DNA from: Sunxiuqinia sp965230765 | GTDB lineage: Bacteria; Bacteroidota; Bacteroidia; Bacteroidales; Prolixibacteraceae | Assembly: GCA_965230765.1 (NCBI GenBank) | Contig: CBDDLR010000001.1 | Location: 806,001-870,000, forward strand | Length of the DNA: 64,000 nucleotides | Direction: 5' to 3' | Shown here: positions 18,125 to 27,649 of the stretch, piece by piece | Layout of the letters: the number at the start of each line of letters is the position of its first letter | Numbering within the stretch: position 1 is the stretch's first letter | Translations under genes and position numbers: made by a program | Notes under the pieces: generated by a model | Seen by the model: the letters and a program-made list of their open reading frames with translations, nothing else | The model's database searches: none | What the model was told of the DNA's origin: nothing

Positions 18125-20227
18125 TTAATCTTCTTTTGAAAGTCTTTTGTTGAACTTATCCAAAGAAATACCACTAATCGTAAAGTCTTCAGGAGGATTA
18201 GTTTTCCCATTTGTAAGAAACATCAGCCTTGATTCTTTGGGTCTTAAGGTCACCGTAATTTCACTCAGGTCACCTAAACCACTACTTTTACCTGCTTCCC
18301 ATAAATAGACCCAGGAGTGCTTTTGCCCAGTCAGGTCATTGATACTGTATGTTTCCTGCACAGTTTCATTTGAATTATTAATAACCAATATTCCCCAACT
18401 ACGTGGATCTTTGTAGCGACGAATGGCCATTTTGCATTTACTAGAGCTGCCCCAAAGTGGCATTGATGCGCTTTGAGGGCGCTCCTTAGGCTGTAAAAAC
18501 CTCCATTCTTTTATTTGCTCTTCAGTCCATTCCGAAAACTTCTCAGAAGTTGAAACTACTCCACCAAGCATGCCTGCCCAGTGTGATAAACTACTTTCAA
18601 AATTCTTTAAATCTTCATCTTTGAACTGAACCAAATTCAGGTCGTTTTGCCAGAAAACATTGTTGAAGTATTGTGTGTGGTAACTTTCATCCATTACGTT
18701 GCTAATCCAATTTTCCTTATGCGGATTGCAGCAATCGCCACCAATGCTCATTGCATCAACATAACCAATCATCGGGCCATATGGAGAATTTCCGGATAGC
18801 CAAATACTTCCAGCACCAATTTCTTCACGTATAATTTTCAAAACGTCAGTATATATTTGCACAGAGGTCTTTAGCTTGTCGTAGCGTTTTATCCCGCTAT
18901 TTGCTTTCAGTCCACAATCCATATAATCGGTCTTATAAAAGGTATATCCCATCTTACGGTAGGTTCTGAAAACACGCTGGATATATCTTTTTACGTCAGG
19001 ATGAGAACCATCTAACGCATACAGTTTGCCTGCCTCTGTTTGCTTTTCAACAATCGGCTCCCCATTCAAATCCTGAATCAACCAGTTTTTATGTCGCCGA
19101 AATACTTTGCTTTCTTCATGAACCACAAATGGGGCAATCCAGATACCGGCACGATAACCTCGTCTAAAAACTTCCCTTGCTGCAACCTCCATTCCCTTGG
19201 GCCATTTTTCATTGGGCTCGAGCCAGTCTCCATATATGCAATAACCCTTGTCAATCTGTATGGTATGAAACGGAATCTTCGGATTAATCTCATCCAGTGC
19301 CTGCAACTGATTGATCAGATCATCATAGTTAAAGCCCGGGATTGTTGCTTCGTTCGAACTCCAGTGATAACTGGTAATGGAATCTTTTCGTGCACCAATA
19401 CTTTCTGAAATGTTCCAAGCCAGGTGCCTAAGCGTTTCAAATGGCTGGTTGCCATTGTAAATAAATATATCTGGCAACTTAATAAGATCTGTTAATGGAA
19501 TGTTTTCCATAACAAACCCGGTTTCAAAAAAAAGGTTTTCCTTGTCAGGAAGGCTGTCGTTAAGTCCTTTTCGGTGTGGCTTATTATATATCGTACTCCG
19601 CTGAATAAAGTTCTGCTGCTCATAACAGCCGAACGCAATAGTTTCATCCGTATCGGAAATCAGTGCGGAAGTCACATATGAATCGTACGACCATGCCTGT
19701 TCCCCAAGTGAGTGTTCATATTTTTGTTTTGTTGCTTTCGGAAATTCGAAAACCCCACTGCCTCCACCTGTTCCATATGCCTGTTTAAAAAACCGTGTTG
19801 CACCCTCAATTTTTGCTTCACCCAGCGGACAAAACCAATAAGGCGCTCTGCTCATTCCACTAATCTCCGCACCAATTGAAACCGAACCTGAATTCACTTT
19901 CAAGTCAAGCATTACAAATCCTTCTTTCAACTGGTAAATCAGACGCTTACCTTTTGGGGAGTCACCTAAATAGGCATTTCTAACGAAGATGCTTTGCCCA
20001 TCAATCATGGGACGGCATTTTCTAAGTCGTATATCACCAGCCACCAGATCAAAAGTTCCATCTTCGTGCAGAATCCATTCCGGTTTTCCCAGCCTAAATT
20101 TCAAAAGGCTTAGAGTGGATTCTACATCAATTGCCTGAGAATAAAATGGAATAGCTGCACAGCTTGCTCCAATACCCATAGCCATCATCTTTATGAAACT
20201 CCTCCGTTCTATCGGCTTTGAAGTCAT
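18125..20227 (-). CDS. Tat-exported GH36-like glycoside hydrolase
   Basis: A 700-residue clan GH-D type glycosidase, probably an alpha-galactosidase or relative. The N-terminus has a twin-arginine motif (ERRSFIK, residues 7-13) before a hydrophobic stretch, so Tat export to the periplasm is likely. Residues 40-260 form a beta-rich N-terminal domain. The TIM barrel follows, with DKGYCIYGDW (about 326-335), GIWIAPF (361-367) and FYKTDYMD, where Asp434 is the candidate nucleophile. SIGGDCC carries Asp498 as candidate acid/base. A C-terminal beta domain ends the protein. Sugar specificity cannot be read here. It is transcribed alone: 253 bases separate it from the aminopeptidase and a terminator follows. 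Confidence 0.75.
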   Translation of the reverse strand: MTSKPIERRSFIKMMAMGIGASCAAIPFYSQAIDVESTLSLLKFRLGKPEWILHEDGTFDLVAGDIRLRKCRPMIDGQSIFVRNAYLGDSPKGKRLIYQLKEGFVMLDLKVNSGSVSIGAEISGMSRAPYWFCPLGEAKIEGATRFFKQAYGTGGGSGVFEFPKATKQKYEHSLGEQAWSYDSYVTSALISDTDETIAFGCYEQQNFIQRSTIYNKPHRKGLNDSLPDKENLFFETGFVMENIPLTDLIKLPDIFIYNGNQPFETLRHLAWNISESIGARKDSITSYHWSSNEATIPGFNYDDLINQLQALDEINPKIPFHTIQIDKGYCIYGDWLEPNEKWPKGMEVAAREVFRRGYRAGIWIAPFVVHEESKVFRRHKNWLIQDLNGEPIVEKQTEAGKLYALDGSHPDVKRYIQRVFRTYRKMGYTFYKTDYMDCGLKANSGIKRYDKLKTSVQIYTDVLKIIREEIGAGSIWLSGNSPYGPMIGYVDAMSIGGDCCNPHKENWISNVMDESYHTQYFNNVFWQNDLNLVQFKDEDLKNFESSLSHWAGMLGGVVSTSEKFSEWTEEQIKEWRFLQPKERPQSASMPLWGSSSKCKMAIRRYKDPRSWGILVINNSNETVQETYSINDLTGQKHSWVYLWEAGKSSGLGDLSEITVTLRPKESRLMFLTNGKTNPPEDFTISGISLDKFNKRLSKED

Positions 20228-20257
20228 AATAGCATGTTAGTTTAGTTTGTCAGAAAA

Positions 20258-20265
20258 CAAATTTA
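20258..20265 (-). promoter_or_regulatory. Candidate -7 element for the GH36-like gene
   Basis: The minus strand reads TAAATTTG, matching TAnnTTTG, 31 bases before the start codon. No TTG box lies at the usual distance upstream. Confidence 0.45.
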
Positions 20266-20480
20266 ACGATTTTTAACAATTTTGAATGATTCTAAGCAAA
20301 ACTTATTCCATTCCATAAAACACTGAAAAATAAATCATTAACATAAATCATGCTATAAAAAAGGTTTGGCATACCTTATCGGACATAAAAAAACTAACAT
20401 ATTTTTGGAGTTCTACTACCAAAAATCCAAGTTTTCTTGACATGAATCCATATTGCTTCCAACAATCTTTCTGTTCAACA

Positions 20481-21866
20481 TTAATCGTTTCTTACCGATT
20501 CAACATCTTTAAGTGTTTTTGGTTTTGGTTTACCCAATAATTTGTATCCGGTTTCTGTAACCACAAAATCTTCTTCATTCCTTATCCCGCCAAAATTTCG
20601 GTACTCATTCACCTTATCCCAATTAATAAATTCAGTGAACTTACCTTGTGATTGCCACAGGTCAATTAATTCAGGAATAAAATAGATTCCTGGTTCAATG
20701 GTAAATACGTGGCCTGGTTTCAATTTTTTACCCAAACGCAACGATTTTAAACCGAACTGCTTGCTCTTTGGTTCACCATCGTAACCAACCCAAACTTCAC
20801 CTAAATCTTCCATGTCATGAACATCCAAGCCCATCATGTGCCCAGTGCCGCAAGGAAAAAACAAAGCATGTGCACCTTCTGTCACGGCTGCTTCTGAATC
20901 ACCTTTCATAAAGCCCATTTCTTTCATCGAGTTCACAATAGAACGACAAGCGGCAAAATGAACTTCTTTAAATGTTACGCCTGGCGCAATGGCAGATACT
21001 GCCGCCTCATGAGCCAATAAACTGACCTCGTAAATTTCTTTTTGCTGATTGGTAAACCTGTTATCAACCGGGAATGTACTCGACAAATCACCGGCATAAC
21101 ACATTTTGTTCGAAGCCCCAGCATCAAGCAAAAACAAATCACCCTTTTGGATTTTGTTGCCGTGGTAGTGGTTGTGCAGCGTCTGTCCATTTATGGTCGC
21201 AATAATCGGGAATGACACATCACCATCTGAAGCATGGGCAATTTCATGAACTTTGGCTGCCACCTCAGCTTCTAACATTCCAGGCCTTGCATACTTCATC
21301 GCCGCCACATGCATGTCAACAGATAGGTTAACTGCATCTTCAATTTGCACTATTTCCTCTTCCGATTTAATTTCACGTTGACTAACAACAGCCTTAATTA
21401 GCTCCAAAGACACCTCAGATTTAATTGTGTCAATTGGAATATTTAACAGCGTTGAAAGCTTCATCTTATTTTCGGGACGATATGGTGGTAGAAAATGAAT
21501 TTTCCGGCTTGACTTAATTCCAGAAGCAATAAAGCTTTGAAGCTTTGAAGATGGCTCTGCAATCGACACCCCTGCCTGAGCAGCCCGATCAGCAATGGTT
21601 GGCTGAGGTCCCATCCACACAATGTGATCAATGGTATAATCATCACCAAAAATGATTTCCTGCTGGTTGTCGACATCAATTACAGCAGCTAGTCCAGGAA
21701 AGTTAATTCCAAAATAGTACAGGAATGTACTATCCTGACGATAAGGAAAAGTATTGTCTTTATAGTTCATGGAAGATTCTTCATTTCCCAGAAGAAGGAT
21801 AATACCCGAACCAACTTTTTGACATAACTCTTTACGACGGTTTTTATATGTTTCAGCTTTAAACAT
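20481..21866 (-). CDS. pepP: Xaa-Pro aminopeptidase (M24B)
   Basis: A metallopeptidase that removes the N-terminal residue before proline. The 461-residue protein has an N-terminal creatinase-like domain (about 1-165). The pita-bread catalytic domain follows, and the five metal ligands are visible: the two Asp in LLDAGASNKMCYAGDLSSTF, His in GTGHMMGLDVHD, Glu in IEPGIYF, and Glu in GIRNEEDFVV. There is no signal peptide, so it is cytoplasmic. It is the last of four minus-strand genes, 11 bases after the S9 peptidase, following the hydroxyproline-dehydratase-type enzyme. That context suggests it frees proline or hydroxyproline from imported peptides. Confidence 0.92.
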   Translation of the reverse strand: MFKAETYKNRRKELCQKVGSGIILLLGNEESSMNYKDNTFPYRQDSTFLYYFGINFPGLAAVIDVDNQQEIIFGDDYTIDHIVWMGPQPTIADRAAQAGVSIAEPSSKLQSFIASGIKSSRKIHFLPPYRPENKMKLSTLLNIPIDTIKSEVSLELIKAVVSQREIKSEEEIVQIEDAVNLSVDMHVAAMKYARPGMLEAEVAAKVHEIAHASDGDVSFPIIATINGQTLHNHYHGNKIQKGDLFLLDAGASNKMCYAGDLSSTFPVDNRFTNQQKEIYEVSLLAHEAAVSAIAPGVTFKEVHFAACRSIVNSMKEMGFMKGDSEAAVTEGAHALFFPCGTGHMMGLDVHDMEDLGEVWVGYDGEPKSKQFGLKSLRLGKKLKPGHVFTIEPGIYFIPELIDLWQSQGKFTEFINWDKVNEYRNFGGIRNEEDFVVTETGYKLLGKPKPKTLKDVESVRND

Positions 21867-21877
21867 GTTATTAAAAT

Positions 21878-24151
21878 TTATTGATATGAATCGATTTGAT
21901 ATTCCTTTGGAGCTTCTTCATTTAGAAGGTTTTCTACAAAATAATCCCAGCGCTTTCTGATAAAATAAGGGTGGTCGCTCAAACCATGGTTCCTGTTTGG
22001 TATCAGTAACAGCTCAAAGTCCTTATTGTGCTTAACTAATTCAGCAGCAAGACGCATACTTGAAGCCGGATTCACATTGTTGTCCATATCCCCGTGCACC
22101 AGCAACAAATGTCCCTCAAGGTTTTTCGCCAAAGTCAGGTTTGATTGCTTTTTGTAGTGTTCTCCGGGCATACCCATGTATTGCTCAGGCCACCAGGCCT
22201 TAGCCATTCCATGATCATGGTTCCCGGCAGAAGAAACAGCTACCGAATAAAATTCTGGATGAATAAGTAAGGCATGGGCGGCATCGTAACCTCCGGCTGA
22301 ATGCCCATAAATCCCAACTCTTTCAGCATCAATATAAGGATATTTTTCAGCCATCTGTTTAATTGCAGCAATGTGGTCTTTAGCTCCAATATCACCTAAG
22401 TTTTCATACGAATAATCATGGAATTCTTTTGATCGCCAGGCAGATCCAAGCCCATCAACGGTTATCACAATGAAACCCAACTCAGCTAAAGATACGTCTG
22501 ATGCACGATAAGCCCGATCAAATGATTTTGCTGTCCGAACGGCTTGCGGGCCAGAATAAGTACCATCAATTACCGGGTACTTTTTGGTAGGATCAAAATG
22601 TGATGGGTAAAAGATTGCACCGTAAATATCCGTTTCACCATTACGGGCTTTCGCTTTAAACGCTTTTGGGAATCGCCAGCCTGTTGCCAGCAATTCATCT
22701 ATTCCCGACTCCACAATTTTTGCAATAACCCGCCCATCTTTCAACCTACGGAATACTGAAACAGGTTTGCTTTCTATGGTCGAATAGTTGTCCACAAGGT
22801 ATTTCCCATCCGGAGAGATTTTAACGTTATGGTCTGCTATTTCCGGGGTAAGCACTTTAAACTTACTACCATCAGCCTGAACACTGCACAAGTAGGTAAA
22901 ATAGGGATCATGCCCTGTTTGTACACCTTTTGCTGTAAAGTAAATTGTGCCTGATTTTTCATCAATGTAATCAACCGATTTTACTACAAACTCACCTTTA
23001 GTCAACTGACGGATCTGTTCTCCATTTTTGTTGTACAAATACAATTGATTCCAACCATCTTGTTCGGATGCCCAGGTAAATTTTGTCTGATCATCAAACC
23101 ACTCGCAGTCAGTCAGTTGGTACTCAACCATGGTTTCGGACTTATTATTAGCAAGCTGTTTTACTTTCCCGGAATTCGCATCAGCCAGGTAAAGTGAAAT
23201 TTCTTTATAGCCCCTGCTGAAATTGGCGAAGTAAAATTCTTCATTGTTTTCCAACCATTGTGGCCAGATACTACTCAGAAATGTTGAGAATGGAGGAAGA
23301 TCCACTTTCGTTTTTGTCCCCTTCTCTACATCAAAAATGTAATATTCATAGATATGTGCATCTTCGCCTGGCAGTGCACGTTCATACGACCACACCTTGG
23401 CACGCATGCCACTATCAGGAAGGCTCTGGTACAAGTACAACTCACCAATTTTTCTTCGGTCAATTTTAAAAGTCACAAACTTTTTAGAATCCGGCGACCA
23501 AACAACGCTAATGCTTGGATCGTATTTTTCCCCTTTTGAAATATCAACCATGCGGTACCATGAAACCGGAGTTGCATATTCATACTTTTGAATGCCATCA
23601 TCGGTCAATGCTTTTTCTTGCCCGGTCTCCAAATTGGTCAGGTAAAGGTTGTAGTTTTTCACCTCAACCATCCATTTCCCATCAGCAGATTTTGACTGGC
23701 TTTTTTCGAGTTCCTCCTTATCCGTTTTTTCAAACGAATAATTATCAAGCTTCACAGTGACAGTTTGTTTTTTATAAGAAAAAGAAATGCTTTTTTGATT
23801 ATCAACATATTTTAAATCCCTCAAAGCAAGCGAATCAGCTGATACTTTTTTCTCTTTCAATTCTGAAAGAATACCAGCAATTTTCTGGTGGTCAAAAGCC
23901 AGGCTGGAATTTCCTTTTTTCGAATTGAATAGCCGATACTCATATCCCTTATCTGTTTCTTTTATAAACCAAAAATCAGAAGTTTCATCAACCCAGTTTG
24001 GGGTTACATGAATGTTTTTTACCAGTTTACGAATATTCTTCGGCAAAAATTGCTCAGCTTGTTCATATCTTTCCTGAATGGTTTGAGCAGAAGAAAGAAA
24101 TGTACTTGCAATAAAAAGTAAAAGTAGTAGTGTTTTTCTAGAAGCTTTCAT
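21878..24151 (-). CDS. Secreted S9-family prolyl peptidase with DPP-IV-type propeller
   Basis: A 757-residue serine peptidase with a cleavable signal peptide (hydrophobic 8-20, then SSAQ), so it acts in the periplasm or outside. The N-terminal half is a beta-propeller of the DPP-IV_N type. The C-terminal alpha/beta-hydrolase domain has GIYGHSAGGYDA (nucleophile Ser), LLVHGDMDNNV (Asp) and IPNRNHGLSD (His). The paired Glu motif that DPP-IV uses to hold the substrate N-terminus is not evident, so strict dipeptidyl peptidase IV activity is uncertain. The gene overlaps the upstream glycyl radical enzyme by 14 bases and precedes pepP by 11, which ties it to proline-peptide use. Confidence 0.88.
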   Translation of the reverse strand: MKASRKTLLLLLFIASTFLSSAQTIQERYEQAEQFLPKNIRKLVKNIHVTPNWVDETSDFWFIKETDKGYEYRLFNSKKGNSSLAFDHQKIAGILSELKEKKVSADSLALRDLKYVDNQKSISFSYKKQTVTVKLDNYSFEKTDKEELEKSQSKSADGKWMVEVKNYNLYLTNLETGQEKALTDDGIQKYEYATPVSWYRMVDISKGEKYDPSISVVWSPDSKKFVTFKIDRRKIGELYLYQSLPDSGMRAKVWSYERALPGEDAHIYEYYIFDVEKGTKTKVDLPPFSTFLSSIWPQWLENNEEFYFANFSRGYKEISLYLADANSGKVKQLANNKSETMVEYQLTDCEWFDDQTKFTWASEQDGWNQLYLYNKNGEQIRQLTKGEFVVKSVDYIDEKSGTIYFTAKGVQTGHDPYFTYLCSVQADGSKFKVLTPEIADHNVKISPDGKYLVDNYSTIESKPVSVFRRLKDGRVIAKIVESGIDELLATGWRFPKAFKAKARNGETDIYGAIFYPSHFDPTKKYPVIDGTYSGPQAVRTAKSFDRAYRASDVSLAELGFIVITVDGLGSAWRSKEFHDYSYENLGDIGAKDHIAAIKQMAEKYPYIDAERVGIYGHSAGGYDAAHALLIHPEFYSVAVSSAGNHDHGMAKAWWPEQYMGMPGEHYKKQSNLTLAKNLEGHLLLVHGDMDNNVNPASSMRLAAELVKHNKDFELLLIPNRNHGLSDHPYFIRKRWDYFVENLLNEEAPKEYQIDSYQ

Positions 24152-26501
24152 GTTCAGTTCTGTTAATTATTTCGTTTTGTAAATCTTCCCCAAGGTCATT
24201 AAAGTAATCGCTGTAACCAGCCACTCGAACAATCAAATCCTTGTAATTTTCAGGATTTTTTTGAGCATCACGCAAGGTATCCGCATTCACCACGTTAAAC
24301 TGAATGTGGTGTCCATCCATTTTGAAATAACTTCTTACCAGACTCGATACTTTTTGAATGGCCGTGTCATCTTCAAAAAAGTCGGGCGAAAATTTTTGGT
24401 TCAACAAAGTTCCTCCGGTGCGTAAATGATCTATTTTTGCTGCTGACTTTACCACGGAAGTTGGCCCTTGCCTATCAGCTCCCTGAACAGGTGAAATACC
24501 TTCCGAGACGGGTGTGCATGCAAGTCGCCCATCTGCACTTGCCTGCATCACACTTCCAAAATACACATGGCAGGTTGTTGGCAAAAGGTTAATTCGGTAG
24601 TCAGCACCACGAGGGCTTTTTCGACCATCCACAGCCTTAAAATATATTTCAAACACATCTTTCAAATGCACATCGGCTTCATCATCGTCGTTACCATATT
24701 TAGGTGTTCTGTAAATCAGCTCATAGCGTAGCTGCTCATCCATTTCAAAGTTATTCTGAAGGGCATCCATGAACTGTTCCATCGACCGGGTTTTATTTTC
24801 AAATACATGCTTTTTGAAAGCGGTCAAGCTATCGGTAATTGTTCCCATTCCAACGCCTTGAATATAGCTGGTGTTGTACCTTGCTCCTCCATTTATATAG
24901 TCAACGCCACGTGCCACACAATCGTCAATAATCAATGAAAGAAACGGGGTTGGCACATTATTGATAAAGGTTTTTTCAATGACGTTACTGCCATGGATTT
25001 TAATATCTGCAAAATGTTTAACCTGCTTTTCAAAAGCTAAAAGCAAATCATCCATTGAATTAAACTCGCGAGGGTCGCCCGTTTGCAAGCCTATCATTTT
25101 TTGTGTTCTTGGATCAAAACCATTGTGCATGGTAATTTCCAAAATCTTGGGGAGGTTGAAATAGCCACATAAAATATAGCTTTCTGTCCCAAAAGCGCCT
25201 GTTTCCACACAGCCGCTTGCTCCACCATTTCGTGCATCAACAATATCTTTCCCCATTCGGGTCATTTCCTGAATGATGGCATCGGTATTAAAAATGGAAG
25301 GCTGCCCAAATCCCGTTTTTGTAATTTTAACCGCACGATTTATAAAGCTTTCCGGGTTTTTCTTACTAAGCTGAACCATTGAACTTGGTTGCAACAAACG
25401 CATTTCTTCAATCACATCTAACAAAATGAAAGACATTTCATTCACAGCATCAGAGCCATCTGGTTTCACACCGCCCAAGTTGATCAAAGCAAAATCTGTG
25501 TATGTGTTACTTTCCAGAGCTGTCACCCCTACTTTAGGTGGTGCTGGGTGATTGTTGAATTTAATCCAAAATGAATGAAGGATTTCAGTAGCTTGTTCTT
25601 TGGTTAAAGTTCCTTCTGCCACTTCTTTTTTATAAAAAGGATAAAGGTGCTGATCCAGCCGACCAGGGTTAAATGAATCCCATGGATTCAGCTCAGTAAC
25701 AACACCAAGGTGTACAAACCAATAATATTGCAAAGCTTCGTGAAAAGTCTTTGGAGCATTGGCAGGTACATTCAAACAAATTTGAGCCATTTCTTCCAGC
25801 TCTGCCTTTCGGTCCGCATCTTCTTCCTGCTGCACCAGTTGGTTCAGTTTATCTGCATGGCGGTTTGAAAATACGATCAGGGTTTCAGCAGCAATTTTCA
25901 TTGCCTTCAGTTCCTCCCGCTTGTCGTACGCTTCGGGATCATTATAAAAATCAAGCTTTGCAATGCTTTCTTCCACATCATCAATAATATCAAGCATCCC
26001 TTTCTGATAAATCTTATTCCCGGCAACAGTATGTCCAGGTGCACGTTGCTCCATAAATTCGGTAAAAATTCCGGCTGCATAAGCATCCTTCCATTCTTCA
26101 CTCACGCTGTTCATCACCCGGTCACGGTTTGATTTCCCTTTCCAGAAAGGAATGATGGTATTTTCAAACGCATCCCGTGTTTCGTCATCAACCCTAAACC
26201 ACACTTTTTCCCTTGTATTCAAAATATCTAAATCCTGAAGTGAGTGAACGGTAACCTCCGGATAGGTTGGCGTTGATTTTGGTGCAGGACCACGTTCACC
26301 TACAATCAATTCATCATCGTTGATGCAGACAAACTTGTTCTCCATGATATAGCGAAAAGCTTTTGCCCGCTGAACAGGTATGGAATCACCAAAGGCAAGG
26401 TGGTTCTTGTAAAATTCGGTAATCAGCAAACCTCTTTCTGCTGAAATTTTATTGATCGCATTTAAGCTTTGTTCTCTTAATTTTTTTATTCTTGGTGTCA
26501 T
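24138..26501 (-). CDS. hypD: Glycyl radical enzyme, probable trans-4-hydroxy-L-proline dehydratase
   Basis: A 787-residue glycyl radical enzyme. Cys431 and Glu433 lie in GGASGCVETG, and the radical Gly762 lies in RVAGYSDYF near the C-terminus. From memory the Clostridioides difficile HypD residues are Cys434, Glu436 and Gly765, so the offset is a constant three. Long blocks also resemble HypD, including EFMEQRAPGHTV (148-159), the NNHPAPPKVG segment, GGARYNTSYIQG, and the LPTTCHVYFG segment. HypD dehydrates trans-4-hydroxyproline to pyrroline-5-carboxylate, which proC then reduces to proline. It is oxygen-sensitive, implying anaerobic or microaerobic use. Its activase is 27 bases upstream and two peptidases follow. 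Other GRE dehydratases are possible but less likely. Confidence 0.85.
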   Translation of the reverse strand: MTPRIKKLREQSLNAINKISAERGLLITEFYKNHLAFGDSIPVQRAKAFRYIMENKFVCINDDELIVGERGPAPKSTPTYPEVTVHSLQDLDILNTREKVWFRVDDETRDAFENTIIPFWKGKSNRDRVMNSVSEEWKDAYAAGIFTEFMEQRAPGHTVAGNKIYQKGMLDIIDDVEESIAKLDFYNDPEAYDKREELKAMKIAAETLIVFSNRHADKLNQLVQQEEDADRKAELEEMAQICLNVPANAPKTFHEALQYYWFVHLGVVTELNPWDSFNPGRLDQHLYPFYKKEVAEGTLTKEQATEILHSFWIKFNNHPAPPKVGVTALESNTYTDFALINLGGVKPDGSDAVNEMSFILLDVIEEMRLLQPSSMVQLSKKNPESFINRAVKITKTGFGQPSIFNTDAIIQEMTRMGKDIVDARNGGASGCVETGAFGTESYILCGYFNLPKILEITMHNGFDPRTQKMIGLQTGDPREFNSMDDLLLAFEKQVKHFADIKIHGSNVIEKTFINNVPTPFLSLIIDDCVARGVDYINGGARYNTSYIQGVGMGTITDSLTAFKKHVFENKTRSMEQFMDALQNNFEMDEQLRYELIYRTPKYGNDDDEADVHLKDVFEIYFKAVDGRKSPRGADYRINLLPTTCHVYFGSVMQASADGRLACTPVSEGISPVQGADRQGPTSVVKSAAKIDHLRTGGTLLNQKFSPDFFEDDTAIQKVSSLVRSYFKMDGHHIQFNVVNADTLRDAQKNPENYKDLIVRVAGYSDYFNDLGEDLQNEIINRTEHESF

Positions 26502-26528
26502 AATTTTTGATTTTTAGTACGGAGAAAA

Positions 26529-27326
26529 TTACCCTCCAATCTTAACGATAAATCCAGCGTCTTCAAACTTTGTTTTAAAATCGAAAACATCTCGCTTATC
26601 CATTGAAGGCAGCGAAACAAAATGATTGTCCATATGAAAACGCTTGTATTTTTCATTGGCCGTATTGTGAAACGGCAACAAGTCAACAGCCTCAACCGGG
26701 CTTTTTTGTTCGTTCAAGAATGCAATAGCCTGCTCAATATTCTCTGTTGTATTCGTTACTTCAGGAATCATTGGTATTCTAATTCTTATTCGTTTTCCTG
26801 ATTCGGAAAGTTCCTGAATGTTCGACAAAATTAGATGGTTGCTCACACCCGTATATTTTTGGTGCAGTTCATCATCAATTAGTTTCAGGTCAACTAAAAA
26901 CAAGTCGGTAAAGCTTGCAATCTTTTCAATTGTTTGCCAGCTTGAAACCAGCGCAGTATCAACAGCAGTATGTAAACCATAATCTTTACATGCTTTCAAC
27001 GCAGAATATAAAAACTCTGGCTGCAGCATGGGTTCCCCTCCGGAAAATGTAACACCTCCACCAGATTCTTCCATAAATACTTGTTCTTTTAGAAGCTCCT
27101 GCATAAGTTCATCAACCGTAATTTCATAGCCAATCTGAACTTCTTCAGTAAATGCTTTTCCGCCCAGTCTTACTGTTTTTTCAACACAAACAGGATTTTT
27201 CTCAATGCTCTCTGGATTGTGGCACCAAAGGCATTTTAGCGGACAACCTTTAAAAAACACCGTTGTGCGAACCCCTGGGCCATCGTGGACAGCAAAACGT
27301 TTGATATCGAATATGATACCCTTCAT
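26529..27326 (-). CDS. hypE: Glycyl-radical-enzyme activating protein (radical SAM)
   Basis: A radical SAM enzyme that installs the glycyl radical on the HypD-type partner. The start is set at the ATG at 27326 (MKGIIFDIKRFAVHDGPG), giving 265 residues, because the family N-terminus begins there and the 20 upstream residues are unlike it. The CxxxCxxC cluster motif is in GCPLKCLWC, followed by SGGEPML. Most HypE-type activases carry a ferredoxin insert with two extra 4Fe-4S clusters after this motif. Here that stretch is short with one Cys only, as in PflA-type activases. The gene leads the four-gene operon, 27 bases before hypD. Confidence 0.88.
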   Translation of the reverse strand: MKGIIFDIKRFAVHDGPGVRTTVFFKGCPLKCLWCHNPESIEKNPVCVEKTVRLGGKAFTEEVQIGYEITVDELMQELLKEQVFMEESGGGVTFSGGEPMLQPEFLYSALKACKDYGLHTAVDTALVSSWQTIEKIASFTDLFLVDLKLIDDELHQKYTGVSNHLILSNIQELSESGKRIRIRIPMIPEVTNTTENIEQAIAFLNEQKSPVEAVDLLPFHNTANEKYKRFHMDNHFVSLPSMDKRDVFDFKTKFEDAGFIVKIGG

Positions 27327-27591
27327 TAGAAAATATGATTGATAAATGTTTATTGATGATTGATGAGAAATAGTGTCAGAAGACAATCAGGAAGGAAAAG
27401 AAATCAATTGATCCAGCATTCGTACAAACCCTTGCCGAAATTGTGGTACAAATTGGAATAATATTTCATTTTAAACCTCATCTGCTGCAAATTAGGTTTT
27501 TTTCTGAATATGAAGAAACCATTAAGGATGATAAAATGTTATTTAGAATGCGTCCAAATAATTTAAATCAAAAGATATATTTGTCTTTTAA

Positions 27592-27625
27592 TTGACATAT
27601 GAAAGTTCATATAGGTTTAATTTTG
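27592..27625 (+). promoter_or_regulatory. Candidate promoter for the DUF4395 gene
   Basis: TTG (27592-27594), a 23-base spacer and TAATTTTG (27618-27625) match the Bacteroidota TTG / TAnnTTTG promoter type. The start codon is 27 bases downstream. A second -7-like box, TATATTTG, lies at 27576-27583. Confidence 0.55.
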
Positions 27626-27649
27626 TGATAATAATATTAAAAGAGAATT

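Noticed and set aside
23260..23760. Several overlapping plus-strand frames of 60-80 codons opposite the S9 peptidase
   Set aside because: They are shadows of the conserved minus-strand coding sequence, with His/Pro-rich composition and no family match.
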